A stretch of 64,000 bases of DNA from Bacteriovoracales bacterium (GTDB taxonomy: Bacteria > Bdellovibrionota > Bacteriovoracia > Bacteriovoracales > Bacteriovoracaceae), in contig JASBRV010000082.1 in assembly GCA_030149295.1 (NCBI GenBank), positions 25,184 through 89,183 of the forward strand, given 5' to 3'. The position numbers were made by a program, and so were the translations under genes. The notes beneath the pieces are model-generated. The model worked only from the letters and a program-made list of their open reading frames with translations. It was not told where the DNA came from and searched no databases. Below, in pieces: positions 18,410 to 27,669 of the stretch (position 1 is its first letter; each line of letters opens with the position of its first letter).

Positions 18410-19792
18410 TTAAAGCTGATACACTAGCTTCTTATAGTAGTTTCCTCTTTCCTCATAATCTCTGAAAAAATCTGTGGCAGGTGCACCAGGACTCAAGAGA
18501 ATAACGTCACCTGTTCGCGACTTTTGATAAGCAAAAAGAATCGACTCCTCAAATGATCCCACAATATAGGTCTGTGGGTGCTCTTGAAGCGCACGGTTCA
18601 TTCTCTCCTTGGATTCACCAACCAGAACGAGAACTCTGGAGTTGTCGATTACCTCTTGGGCAAAAGGCTCATACTCCATTTCCTCAATATCCTTACCCCC
18701 AGCGATTAAAATCACTGATTGTTTGAAAGACTTAAGGCTATTAACCATCTCACCCATATCTGTTGCTTTAGAGTCGTTATAAAAACAAACTCCATTTTTC
18801 TCCATTAAGAACTCTAGACGGTGAGGAATGCCGGGAAACTTTTCTACACACTTTTGGATAGATTTGTCTGAAACTTCAAGGGCCTTACATGCAGTTGTTG
18901 CTGCGAGGAGGTTTTCTCTATTATTTTGGCCGATGATTCTCATATCTTTCACTCTAAATTCTGAGTGGTAATTAATATTGGAATGAATTCTTCTCTCATG
19001 AAAATGAGTCCCCTGAATTTCATTCATAACACCCATTTTCACAAAAGACTTTCGTGAATACCAATAGGTTTGGCAGTTTGCATTTCTAAAAAAAGTATTT
19101 GAAGCAAGCTTGTCGAAGTTTACGACAAGAGTATCATCTGGAGACAAGCTTTTAATAATTGAAAGCTTGGTCTCAATATACTCACCAACTGAATTAAAAT
19201 GTGACTCAGGATATCTTTCAGAAATATTAGTAAAAACTACGAGTTTTGGGTGAAAGTTTTCTAATCTTCTCTGTTGAACAGCAGAAACCTCAACAACGAC
19301 ATAATCGATTTCTTCATGATTAGGCATCATTGCATATTCAATGAATGGTGTTTCACTCGTACCACCGACAAAGACGTTTTTACCCTCAAGCTTAAGAGTA
19401 AAACCAATCATATGGGCAACCGTAGTTCTTCCATAACTACCGCAAACTGCAATTATTGGTTTTCTACAAAGCTTATTTGCTAAGCCAAACTCAGAATAAA
19501 CCTCTTTTCCATTTTGGCGTGCGAGTTCAAGCTGTGGAAGCTCAGGGTTTACAGCAGAAGAATAAACAACTACATCCGCATCGAGAAAGTCTTCTTCTCT
19601 ATGCTCACCAAATGTCATTTGAATAGGAGGGTTAATCTTCTTAAGTTTTTTAACTGCCTTATTAAGATCAAAGATTGGCTTAATATCCGTTACTCTAATC
19701 TCGCATTCTTGCTGATTAAAGAAGTTTATTAAGGTGAACCCTGTTTTACCGATTCCAACAATGAGAACTTTTTTGTTTTTGAATCTATCCAT
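18410..19792 (-). CDS. murD: UDP-N-acetylmuramoylalanine-D-glutamate ligase MurD, atypical ATP site
   Basis: Mur ligase of 460 residues placed between mraY and ftsW, the murD position. The N-terminal GIGKTGFTL, the Glu of VVEVSA, Lys209 (the carbamylated position) and the C-terminal blocks FYNDSKATDMGEM and LLSPGAPATDFF support MurD. The central ATP site is unusual. The P-loop reads GSYGRTT, so the catalytic Lys is Arg122, and the DH motif after TNIS reads ERYPESH, so the usual Asp-His positions hold Arg193-Tyr194. The other three Mur ligases here keep GKT P-loops. It could be a working variant or a degenerate copy with a second murD elsewhere. Confidence 0.85.
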   Translation of the reverse strand: MDRFKNKKVLIVGIGKTGFTLINFFNQQECEIRVTDIKPIFDLNKAVKKLKKINPPIQMTFGEHREEDFLDADVVVYSSAVNPELPQLELARQNGKEVYSEFGLANKLCRKPIIAVCGSYGRTTVAHMIGFTLKLEGKNVFVGGTSETPFIEYAMMPNHEEIDYVVVEVSAVQQRRLENFHPKLVVFTNISERYPESHFNSVGEYIETKLSIIKSLSPDDTLVVNFDKLASNTFFRNANCQTYWYSRKSFVKMGVMNEIQGTHFHERRIHSNINYHSEFRVKDMRIIGQNNRENLLAATTACKALEVSDKSIQKCVEKFPGIPHRLEFLMEKNGVCFYNDSKATDMGEMVNSLKSFKQSVILIAGGKDIEEMEYEPFAQEVIDNSRVLVLVGESKERMNRALQEHPQTYIVGSFEESILFAYQKSRTGDVILLSPGAPATDFFRDYEERGNYYKKLVYQL

Positions 19793-19799
19793 TTTATTT

Positions 19800-20876
19800 T
19801 TACCTCATCTTAAGAGTCGCCAAGGAAATTAGTGCAAAAAATATACTAATAATCCAAAAGCGAACGATAACTTTAGGCTCAGGCCAACCCTTCAATTCAA
19901 AGTGATGGTGAATAGGAGCCATTTTAAAAACTCGTTTTTTTCTCAATTTATAAGAGCCCACCTGCAAAATAACCGAGACAGCTTCAATAACAAAAATGCC
20001 TCCAATTAAAACAAAGAGAAACTCATTCTTACTCAGGACTGCGATTGTTCCGAGGACTCCACCTAAAGACAACGAGCCCACATCTCCCATGAAGATTTGA
20101 GCTGGATAGGTGTTATACCAAAGAAACCCTACACCTGCGCCAATTACGGCCAAACATAAAACCGACAGTTCACCACTCCCTTCTATGTAGGGAATGAATA
20201 GATAGTTTGCGATCTCAGTGTGACCAGCGACATAAGTGAACAAAGCCAAACTAGCAGCACTTGTCATAATAGGACCAATGGCAAGGCCATCCAAGCCATC
20301 TGTTAAGTTAACAGCGTTAGATGAGCCAACAATAACAATCGATCCGAACACAACATAAAGCCATCCCAATTCCAAAAGAGGTTCTTTAAGAAAGGGTAGG
20401 TATAGCTTTGAGTCTATTACATCAAAGTGGAGCATAGCATACGTGGCAAGTCCCGCTGTGCCAAACTGCCATAAGAGCTTTCCCTTTGCTGAAACACCAT
20501 CACTATTCTTTTTTAAGACTTTGAAATAATCATCAATAAATCCCAAAATAAAATAGCTAATCATGACAAACAAAGTAATAAGAGTTGGAAGGGAAGAGAA
20601 GTTTCCACATATGGCCATGGTTAGGGCGATACTACCCAATATAACAACACCACCCATTGTTGGTGTTCCGGCTTTCTTTAAGTGAGTCTGAGGACCATCA
20701 TCTCGCACAACTTGTCCAAACTGCTTTTTCTTCATGTAGATAATAAATTTCTTTCCCCACCAAATGGAAACAAAGGCGGCCAACAAGAAAGCAATGACAC
20801 TTCGAAAAGTAATATACTTAAAAAGATTGAATGCTGAGAGACTCTGACTCAGAGGGTAGAGTATATGGTAGAGCAT
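19800..20876 (-). CDS. mraY: Phospho-N-acetylmuramoyl-pentapeptide transferase MraY
   Basis: Integral membrane enzyme of 358 residues that makes lipid I from UDP-MurNAc-pentapeptide and undecaprenyl phosphate. It has about ten hydrophobic segments. The family motifs are complete: DDGPQTHLKKAGTPTMGG near the N-terminus, the Asp pair GFIDDYFKV, NLTDGLDGLA, MGDVGSLSLGG and the His-rich APIHHHFELKGW. Eight bases separate it from murD. Confidence 0.98.
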   Translation of the reverse strand: MLYHILYPLSQSLSAFNLFKYITFRSVIAFLLAAFVSIWWGKKFIIYMKKKQFGQVVRDDGPQTHLKKAGTPTMGGVVILGSIALTMAICGNFSSLPTLITLFVMISYFILGFIDDYFKVLKKNSDGVSAKGKLLWQFGTAGLATYAMLHFDVIDSKLYLPFLKEPLLELGWLYVVFGSIVIVGSSNAVNLTDGLDGLAIGPIMTSAASLALFTYVAGHTEIANYLFIPYIEGSGELSVLCLAVIGAGVGFLWYNTYPAQIFMGDVGSLSLGGVLGTIAVLSKNEFLFVLIGGIFVIEAVSVILQVGSYKLRKKRVFKMAPIHHHFELKGWPEPKVIVRFWIISIFFALISLATLKMR

Positions 20877-20898
20877 AAAGAGCCGTTATTAAGGTTAA

Positions 20899-22272
20899 TC
20901 ACCCATTTATATCTAAAATTGACTCGAGTTGTAAAGAACGACTACCTTTAATAAAGAGAATCTCGTGGCTATTTACGACACTAGGCAAAATGTTTTTAAC
21001 TTCTTGCGCATTTTTAAAAGATTTTGATGCGTGGCCAAAACCCTTTGCATAATATTCACTAAATCTGCCCACAAAGTAAGCCTCATTAAAACCTTTTTGA
21101 GCAAGAAGCTTCCCAATCTCTTGATGAAGTAAATCACCACTTTCTCCAAGCTCATTCATGTCTCCAAGAATAGGAAGGGCATTCTCGGGAGAAACTCCCT
21201 GTCTCTTGAGATACTCCATAAATGTATCAAGTGAGGCACGCATAGAACTTGGATTTGCATTATAAGCATCGAGATAAACTTTTTTTGAAAAAACTTCTCT
21301 AATCTCGCCCCTATTCATCTCTGGAGCTCGATAACTTTTCGCCTTTTCCTCAATCTTATCGGCCATAAAAGGAAAAGCCTCCAGAGTTAGTACCATGCAC
21401 ATCGCCATATTTATTTTCTGATGATCCCCTAACAGAGAAGGATTAGTCACTGAGTATTGGCCGTTCTTCCATTTTAATGTAAAGCCATCCTCTTCTAATT
21501 GAAGATTTTCATGCCCTAAAAATTCAGTTTTTTCCTGACCTTTTAGAACTTTAAGCTTTTCGTCGAAACCATTAATAAGAAATAAACCACTGTGGTGGTT
21601 TTTAACCTCTCTGTATAAGGCCGTCTTTTCCTCAAAGACACCATCTAAGCTCTTTAAAAATTCAATATGAGCATAACCAACATTGGTAATGAAACCATAT
21701 TGCGGATGAGAACACTCACTGAGTACCTTTATTTCTCCTGGAAAGTTCGTTCCCATCTCTATGACCGCAACTTCATGCTCATCCTTAATTTCAAACAACG
21801 TTAAAGGGACACCTATCTGATTATTTAAATTTCCTTCTGTGGCATGAACCTTCTCTTCACCCAAAAGAGAAAGTAGAGACCTTAGAATTTCTTTATTCGT
21901 TGTCTTTCCATTCGATCCTGTTAAACCAAAAATTACACCACCATTTTCTTGAAACCTATCTGATCGCACTCTGCCAAGTTCTAATATAAAAGAAAAAATA
22001 TTTTCAACTTCAACAAACCAAACCTTAGGGAAGTCTTTTTTTATCTTTGATAAAAGCTTATCATTTCGATTTTCGATCAAAACAACTTCAACCCCCTTTT
22101 CCAGTACATCAGGTAAGAAATTAATCGAATCAAAATTATCACCATACAAAGAAAGGAAGCAGTTTTCCTCTTTAAGCTTTCTAGAGTCACTACATACAGA
22201 CAAGCGCAGAGCACTCGGCAAAGGTTTTGTTAATAAAGTATTACACTTATTAATATCATCAGAAAGAATCAT
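20899..22272 (-). CDS. murF: UDP-MurNAc-tripeptide D-Ala-D-Ala ligase MurF
   Basis: Cytosolic ligase of 457 residues that adds D-Ala-D-Ala to the UDP-MurNAc-tripeptide. The N-terminal domain shows SVCSDSRKLKEENCFLSL, the P-loop is GSNGKTTNKEIL, EMGTNFPGEI is the MurF-type acidic block, and YNANPSSMRASLD with GDMNELG marks the C-terminal domain. It overlaps murE by 4 bases, which suggests translational coupling. No ddl gene for making D-Ala-D-Ala is in the cluster. Confidence 0.96.
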   Translation of the reverse strand: MILSDDINKCNTLLTKPLPSALRLSVCSDSRKLKEENCFLSLYGDNFDSINFLPDVLEKGVEVVLIENRNDKLLSKIKKDFPKVWFVEVENIFSFILELGRVRSDRFQENGGVIFGLTGSNGKTTNKEILRSLLSLLGEEKVHATEGNLNNQIGVPLTLFEIKDEHEVAVIEMGTNFPGEIKVLSECSHPQYGFITNVGYAHIEFLKSLDGVFEEKTALYREVKNHHSGLFLINGFDEKLKVLKGQEKTEFLGHENLQLEEDGFTLKWKNGQYSVTNPSLLGDHQKINMAMCMVLTLEAFPFMADKIEEKAKSYRAPEMNRGEIREVFSKKVYLDAYNANPSSMRASLDTFMEYLKRQGVSPENALPILGDMNELGESGDLLHQEIGKLLAQKGFNEAYFVGRFSEYYAKGFGHASKSFKNAQEVKNILPSVVNSHEILFIKGSRSLQLESILDING

Positions 22273-23597
22273 CCTAACTTCCTTACAATTTCACAATCAT
22301 CAAAAGCATGACGAACTCCATTTATATCCTGATAATTCTCATGACCTTTTCCTGCAATCAATATGACTGTTTTTCCTAGAACGTTCTCATATGATTTTTC
22401 AATTGCTTTCCTCCTATCTACCTCTACCTCGTAGTCGGAGACAACACCTGGAATAATGTCATTGATAATGTCCATCGGATCTTCAGTTCGTGGATTGTCA
22501 GAAGTGATGATTATGGAGTCACTAAAAGCGCTAGCGGCTTTTCCCATAAGTGGCCTCTTCGATTTATCACGATCGCCGCCGCACCCAAAAACGGTACACA
22601 CTTTGTAGTCACGATAAATTTCACGCAATTGGCGAATCGCTTTTTCAATAGCATCGGGCGTATGTGCGTAATCAACAACGAAAACTGCCTTTTCTTTTTC
22701 CAAAACCTGCATTCTTCCTGGAGGTGCAACAATGCCTTTCATGTTCATTGGTGTCTTTAAACTAAAAACCGTCTTGGCCATCTCTAGTGCCACAGCAAAG
22801 TTTTCTCTTGCAAAGCCTTTTTCAAAAACCTTCGGCACAGGATAACTACCCTCTAAACTCGTCTCCACAACCATTGCTCTATCTTTTAGCTTAGCCACGA
22901 GGCTGCTTTGTTCTTTAGGAACAATGATCTTTTTTTCTTTCGACACATCTAAAATTTTTGCCTTAGCTTCAAAATAATTTTCCATTGTTTTATGAAAATC
23001 CAAGTGGTCTTGAGAAAAGTTGGTCCAAGCAACAACATCAAACTTTAAGTCCTTTAATCGACCCTGCTCCAAAGCATGACTACTTAATTCTAAAGAGATA
23101 GCCTCTATTTTTTGACCATAGTAATAAAGAGCTTTTCGTATATCGAGGTAACTTGGCGTTGTGGTCAAAACCTCTCTATCTTGTTTTTTACCAGCTAAGA
23201 AAACTCCGGGCGTACCCATATAAAGAGCATTTATGCCATTACACCTTAGAATTTCGGAAATTAACCACGCCACACTTGTTTTACCATTAGTTCCAGTAAC
23301 GCCAAAGAAAGCCACCTCCTTTTCTAAAGGATAAAAATAATTAATGAGTTCTGTCTCTAGCTCTTTAATTTCACCAAGAGGCAAAAGTGTATGGTCATAT
23401 GTACTCGACAAGGGAAAAGGAGAAACAATCATCCCCTTAAAATTACTCGGTAAATATTTTTTTAAAAGGTCATTTTGTTGATCATTGCCCTTGCAAGGAA
23501 GCAAAAGTATTTCTCTTTCACCCACTGTCTGTATTACATTGGATACACCTGTATATTTTGAAAGGTATTTGATTTTTTCTTTTATTTTATTTTTCAT
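22269..23597 (-). CDS. murE: UDP-MurNAc-L-Ala-D-Glu:meso-diaminopimelate ligase MurE
   Basis: Mur ligase of 442 residues. P-loop GTNGKTSVAWLI, the ELSSHALEQGR segment and FTNFSQDHLDFH with the carbamylated Lys in EAKAKI are present. SDNPRTEDP contains the DNPR motif that selects meso-diaminopimelate, so the peptidoglycan is of the Gram-negative DAP type. The protein is about 50 residues shorter than E. coli MurE, mainly at the N-terminus. It overlaps ftsI and murF by 4 bases at each end. Confidence 0.96.
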   Translation of the reverse strand: MKNKIKEKIKYLSKYTGVSNVIQTVGEREILLLPCKGNDQQNDLLKKYLPSNFKGMIVSPFPLSSTYDHTLLPLGEIKELETELINYFYPLEKEVAFFGVTGTNGKTSVAWLISEILRCNGINALYMGTPGVFLAGKKQDREVLTTTPSYLDIRKALYYYGQKIEAISLELSSHALEQGRLKDLKFDVVAWTNFSQDHLDFHKTMENYFEAKAKILDVSKEKKIIVPKEQSSLVAKLKDRAMVVETSLEGSYPVPKVFEKGFARENFAVALEMAKTVFSLKTPMNMKGIVAPPGRMQVLEKEKAVFVVDYAHTPDAIEKAIRQLREIYRDYKVCTVFGCGGDRDKSKRPLMGKAASAFSDSIIITSDNPRTEDPMDIINDIIPGVVSDYEVEVDRRKAIEKSYENVLGKTVILIAGKGHENYQDINGVRHAFDDCEIVRKLG

Positions 23598-25501
23598 AAA
23601 GATGGTGGTCGGTATTTTAAAACAACGGCACTATCTTCCTTGAGGGCCTCACCCGGTGCAGGCTCTTGTTCAAAGACAACTCCCATACCTTGGTGAATAA
23701 GTTTAGTTTTCGTTTTCTTTCCCAATGTCGCACTTGATCTCTTATCCAAACCTATAAAGTTCGGGACCTTTCCTTTGGTCACAACCCTCGTTGAGGAATG
23801 TTTAATTTTAACTGTATCCATTTTGTTAATTGTTTCCTCATCTTCAAGAGCAAGATTTGAAAAGTCTTTATTCTTAAAAAGTAAATACTCTGTGATTTTT
23901 CTAAAAATGGGACCAGCTATTGTATTACCATAATAGATTCTTCCCTTAGGGTTATCGACATAAGCATAAACGATAAAGGGGTTTTTAACATTAGCTGGAT
24001 AACCTATAAAGCCTGCGACGTATCCTCTATAGCCCCCTTCTGGTGAAACTCTTTGAGCCGTACTGGTCTTTCCCGCGATTTTAAATAAGGGAACTTTCGC
24101 GGCTGGCCCTGTTCCATTTTCCACAGCTTCAATTAAAATTCTTTCTGTCTCCTCTGCGATCTCTTTTTTAACTAAGGGTTGAGGTTTTTCAGTTTCATTG
24201 CCCCCCTTAATCAAAGTAGGCTTTATATAAAGACCCTTATTGGCAATGGCAGCATAAGCTGCGAGCATCTGAACTCCAGTCGTTGCAACACCTTGACCGA
24301 AGCTTATATTAGACAGACTCAAAGGCGAGACGTTTTGATCATCTGTAAAAATACCTCTAGATTCACCAGGAACCTCTATTCCAGTTTTTCTACCAAAACC
24401 AAACTTTTCAATCGTTTTCTTTAGTTTTGGAAAAGTTAAATCAAAAGCCAACTTTGTTGTTCCAATATTAGATGAAAACCTTAGGATTTCCTCCACAGTA
24501 AGCCATTCATATTTTTTCTTGGATTCTGCTTCAGAAATTATGTGGTCATCTACTTTTAGACGACCTTTTTCACAATAAAAACTAGTATCAGATGTAGCAA
24601 TCTTATTTTCAAAAGCAGATATTACAGTAATTGTTTTAAAGTTTGACCCAGGCTCAAAGGGATCGGTAACGAACGATAACTTTCGTGCCTTCCCATCCGC
24701 ACTTCTCCAGCGATTTGGATCAAAAGTAGGGTAGTTACCAATTGCCAAAATTTCACCCGTTTTAGAATCCATAACCCCAAAACCACCACCATCGGCTTCG
24801 TATTTCTCAATCGCCTCTTTTAGATACCTTTCTGCAGCTGCTTGAAGGTCTTTATCAATTGATAAGTTAATATCCTTTGCGTCCGATCCGAGGTCTTGAC
24901 TCTCAAATTTTATAGGTCTTCCCTTGGCATCCTTTACATATTTTACAACCTTAGGTTTTCCTTTTAACTCATCGTTATAAAGATATTCTATTCCGGCCAA
25001 ACCCACGTTATCGATACCGACAAATCCTAGAACCTGGGAAGCAACTTCATGGTTTGGGTAAAGCCTTTTGGGGACAGAATCAATATATATTCCTTTTATC
25101 TTTTTTACCTTTTCTACTTGCTCCTTAGTAAGAGTCACCTTGCGGGCAAGCCAGGTGTAACGGCTTCTCCCTTTTGTTTTTTTCCAAAGCTTATTAAATT
25201 GTAATTTAGGCACTGCTTTTGAAAGTTCACGCAAAGAAGCTCTTACATTTTGCAAGTTTCTCGGAATCGTAAAAATACTGTAGGTTTGAATATTTATTGC
25301 TAGAGGATTTCCATTTCTATCTAAAATATTTCCACGTTTAGGATAGACTGTGATTTCCCTAAAGACCTGGCTTTTGGATCTTGCAATGAGTTCAGCTCGG
25401 TCTACGAACTGGACTTTCAGTGCCTTCCCAAGGATAAGTAAAAAACCTATAAGGAAGAAACAAAAAAGAACAATGACCTTGGTACGTAAGTTTTTTTCCA
25501 T
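23594..25501 (-). CDS. ftsI: Division transpeptidase FtsI/PBP3 with one PASTA domain
   Basis: Class B penicillin-binding protein of 635 residues: an N-terminal membrane helix (about residues 9-29), a dimerisation domain beginning RGNILDRNG, then the transpeptidase domain. Ser286 in GSNFK is the acyl-enzyme residue with Lys289, and SSN follows. The third motif reads KTST at residues 478-481, where nearly all relatives have KTG or KSG. A single PASTA domain (VPNFIGLDKRS onward) closes the protein, unlike E. coli FtsI. It cross-links septal peptidoglycan made by FtsW. Confidence 0.95.
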   Translation of the reverse strand: MEKNLRTKVIVLFCFFLIGFLLILGKALKVQFVDRAELIARSKSQVFREITVYPKRGNILDRNGNPLAINIQTYSIFTIPRNLQNVRASLRELSKAVPKLQFNKLWKKTKGRSRYTWLARKVTLTKEQVEKVKKIKGIYIDSVPKRLYPNHEVASQVLGFVGIDNVGLAGIEYLYNDELKGKPKVVKYVKDAKGRPIKFESQDLGSDAKDINLSIDKDLQAAAERYLKEAIEKYEADGGGFGVMDSKTGEILAIGNYPTFDPNRWRSADGKARKLSFVTDPFEPGSNFKTITVISAFENKIATSDTSFYCEKGRLKVDDHIISEAESKKKYEWLTVEEILRFSSNIGTTKLAFDLTFPKLKKTIEKFGFGRKTGIEVPGESRGIFTDDQNVSPLSLSNISFGQGVATTGVQMLAAYAAIANKGLYIKPTLIKGGNETEKPQPLVKKEIAEETERILIEAVENGTGPAAKVPLFKIAGKTSTAQRVSPEGGYRGYVAGFIGYPANVKNPFIVYAYVDNPKGRIYYGNTIAGPIFRKITEYLLFKNKDFSNLALEDEETINKMDTVKIKHSSTRVVTKGKVPNFIGLDKRSSATLGKKTKTKLIHQGMGVVFEQEPAPGEALKEDSAVVLKYRPPSL

Positions 25502-25824
25502 TAATCTGGTAATACTATAATTTGTTTTTGTCTTGGTTGCTTAAGATTGTATTTAGAAGCCATTTTCCTTAGCCTTTTCACACTTAGCAAGCGTGCTTTC
25601 TTTGCTTTAAGCTCCTTATTATCAAGTGTGACTTTTTCAATGTCCTTGTTAACACTTGTAATTTGATAATCAAGCTCAACTCCCTTCATTCTAAAGAGAA
25701 CAAAAAGTAGTCCTAGAATAAAAAAAGTAAGAACGAAGGGAAAGACCTGGTTTGAGAAAATAAAAGACTTGAATGATTGGAATGGATTAATTTTCTTTGA
25801 CCTTCTTGTCGCTGTAGCCAACAC
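25501..25824 (-). CDS. ftsL: FtsL-like bitopic division protein
   Basis: 107 residues: a basic cytosolic N-terminus, one membrane helix at about residues 28-46 and a periplasmic heptad-rich coiled coil (about 50-85), the plan of FtsL. Sequence is poorly conserved in this family, so the call rests on topology, size and the position between rsmH and ftsI. It shares its stop/start region with ftsI (overlap of one base) and abuts rsmH. Confidence 0.85.
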   Translation of the reverse strand: MLATATRRSKKINPFQSFKSFIFSNQVFPFVLTFFILGLLFVLFRMKGVELDYQITSVNKDIEKVTLDNKELKAKKARLLSVKRLRKMASKYNLKQPRQKQIIVLPD

Positions 25825-26772
25825 TTACTCCTTTTTGGCGTATTTGTTCTTGCTCGGCCATTCGTTGACCTTTTTTATTACTCTTAGTTTAGCACTTCTT
25901 GAGCGAGAGTTTTTAAAAATCTCATCAGAAGAGGGAAGGATTGGCTTCTTTGTTAAAACTTCAATTGGGTAAGCATCATCTTTCCAACTTTTGAAGCTAT
26001 GCTTCACAATTCTGTCCTCTAAGGAATGAAAAGAAATGATCATAAATAGGCCATTGCAATTGAGTCTTGGTATTACCTGACCAATTACATCCGATAAGAC
26101 ATCCAACTCCCTATTTACTTTGATTCTTAAGGCCTGAAAAACCTTAGTTGCAGGACTAATTTTTCCAAAGCGAAGCTTTTTCGGATAGCTATGAAAACAA
26201 ATATCCTCGAGTTGCTTTGTGGTTAAGATGGGTTCTTGAGTTCTCTTCTCCACAATATTTTTAGCAATTGTTTTTGAAAATTTCTCTTCACCATAGAGAC
26301 TGAATAATTCTTGTAGCTCTCCCAAAGAATAGGTTGCCAAAATGTCTGCAGCATTAGGAGTTTCAGCATTAGGGTTCATTCGCATATCGAGAGGACCCTC
26401 AAATCGAAATGAAAATCCTCTTTCACCTGTATCAAACTGATGAGAGCTCACTCCGGCATCAAGTAAAACGGCATCAAGCTTTACATTCAATGGAATTTTT
26501 TTTGAGAAGTTCTCAAAGTTAGAGTCAATTAGGGTTACTCTTTCTTCGAGAGAATTTTCTTTCAAAATCTTTTGACCATTTGAAAGTGCATCAGGATCCT
26601 GATCAAAAGAATAGATGTGAGATTTCGGAAAGAGTTCGGCGATGGCCAGAGTGTGACCACCGGCCCCGAAGGTTAAATCCGAAAAATTATACTCACCCTC
26701 TAAAGAGAAATTACTCTTTAAGAGATTAAGTATATCTTCTTTTTGAACACTGAAATGCTCACCATAGTTCAC
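25825..26772 (-). CDS. rsmH: 16S rRNA m4C1402 methyltransferase RsmH (MraW)
   Basis: SAM-dependent enzyme of 315 residues that N4-methylates C1402 of 16S rRNA. DLTFGAGGHTLAIAE is the SAM-binding loop; FDQDPDAL, LDAGVSSHQFDTGERGFSF and MRMNPNAETPNAADIL are RsmH signatures, as is the C-terminal IISFHSLEDRIVKHSF. It begins the core dcw order rsmH-ftsL-ftsI. Only three bases separate it from the upstream mtnP, in the place mraZ normally takes. Confidence 0.97.
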   Translation of the reverse strand: MNYGEHFSVQKEDILNLLKSNFSLEGEYNFSDLTFGAGGHTLAIAELFPKSHIYSFDQDPDALSNGQKILKENSLEERVTLIDSNFENFSKKIPLNVKLDAVLLDAGVSSHQFDTGERGFSFRFEGPLDMRMNPNAETPNAADILATYSLGELQELFSLYGEEKFSKTIAKNIVEKRTQEPILTTKQLEDICFHSYPKKLRFGKISPATKVFQALRIKVNRELDVLSDVIGQVIPRLNCNGLFMIISFHSLEDRIVKHSFKSWKDDAYPIEVLTKKPILPSSDEIFKNSRSRSAKLRVIKKVNEWPSKNKYAKKE

Positions 26773-26775
26773 GCT

Positions 26776-27624
26776 TTATTTATCCAATAATACGCTTAAT
26801 GTTTCAGACTGAGACGCAGACCATCTCTCTTTTGGTGTCATAATACCTATTTCATTCTCTCTTGGAAAATCTGGCTTACTCTCTCGGAGCCTAGGGAGTG
26901 CATCAAGAAGAAGCTTTTGTGCATTTTGGTTATTCGTTTTCATTACTGCCATAATCTCATCGACTGTACAGTGCTCATCTTTCCAACAATCAAAATCCGT
27001 CACCATGGCAATGGTGGCATAGGCCATGCCTGCCTCTTTGGCTAAGTAAGACTCCGGTACATTTGTCATTCCAATGACAGAGGCACCAAAACTTCTATAA
27101 AGATTTGACTCTGCCCGAGATGAAAACTGTGGCCCTTCAATACAAATATAAGTACCCCCAACCGAATATTTTAAATTCGTCTTCTTGCAGCTTTCCTCTA
27201 AAATCTTTTGTAAACTTTTCTCAATTGGATCAGCACAACTTACGTGACCAACAATTCCATTTTCGAAAAAAGTTCTCGCTCTCTTTCCCTTAGTCCAATC
27301 TATGAACTGATCAACTAGGACAAAAGTAGTGGGAGGTAGCTCTTCTTTTAAAGATCCCACTGCTGAAATTGAAATAATATAATCAACACCAAGCTTTTTT
27401 AGAGCAAAAATATTAGCCCTGTAATTTACTTCAGAGGGATGAAAGCTATGCTCCTTTCCATGACGTGGAATAAAATAAAAATCTGTATCGGCTAACTTAG
27501 CTTCAATAATTTCAGAGCTTGGACTTCCAAAAGGCGTATCAATTTTATGTTCGTTAACAAGCTTGATACCATCAATATTGTAAACTCCACTCCCACCAAT
27601 AATTCCAATCTTTCCTCTTTGCAT
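26776..27624 (-). CDS. mtnP: S-methyl-5'-thioadenosine phosphorylase family protein
   Basis: Purine nucleoside phosphorylase superfamily (PNP/MTAP) member of 282 residues. It phosphorolyses methylthioadenosine to adenine and methylthioribose phosphate in polyamine and methionine salvage. The entry IGIIGGSGVYNIDG, phosphate-binding RHGKEHSFHPSEVNYRAN, CIEGPQFSSRAES and GMTNVPESYLAKEAGMAYA are typical of MTAP. The DFDCWK block near residue 210 matches MTAP rather than guanosine-type PNP. It directly precedes rsmH in the same direction, so it is the first gene of the dcw transcript. Confidence 0.92.
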   Translation of the reverse strand: MQRGKIGIIGGSGVYNIDGIKLVNEHKIDTPFGSPSSEIIEAKLADTDFYFIPRHGKEHSFHPSEVNYRANIFALKKLGVDYIISISAVGSLKEELPPTTFVLVDQFIDWTKGKRARTFFENGIVGHVSCADPIEKSLQKILEESCKKTNLKYSVGGTYICIEGPQFSSRAESNLYRSFGASVIGMTNVPESYLAKEAGMAYATIAMVTDFDCWKDEHCTVDEIMAVMKTNNQNAQKLLLDALPRLRESKPDFPRENEIGIMTPKERWSASQSETLSVLLDK

Positions 27625-27669
27625 AAAGCTTTCTACCTTTTAATATAATAATGACTCTTAGCGACTAAG

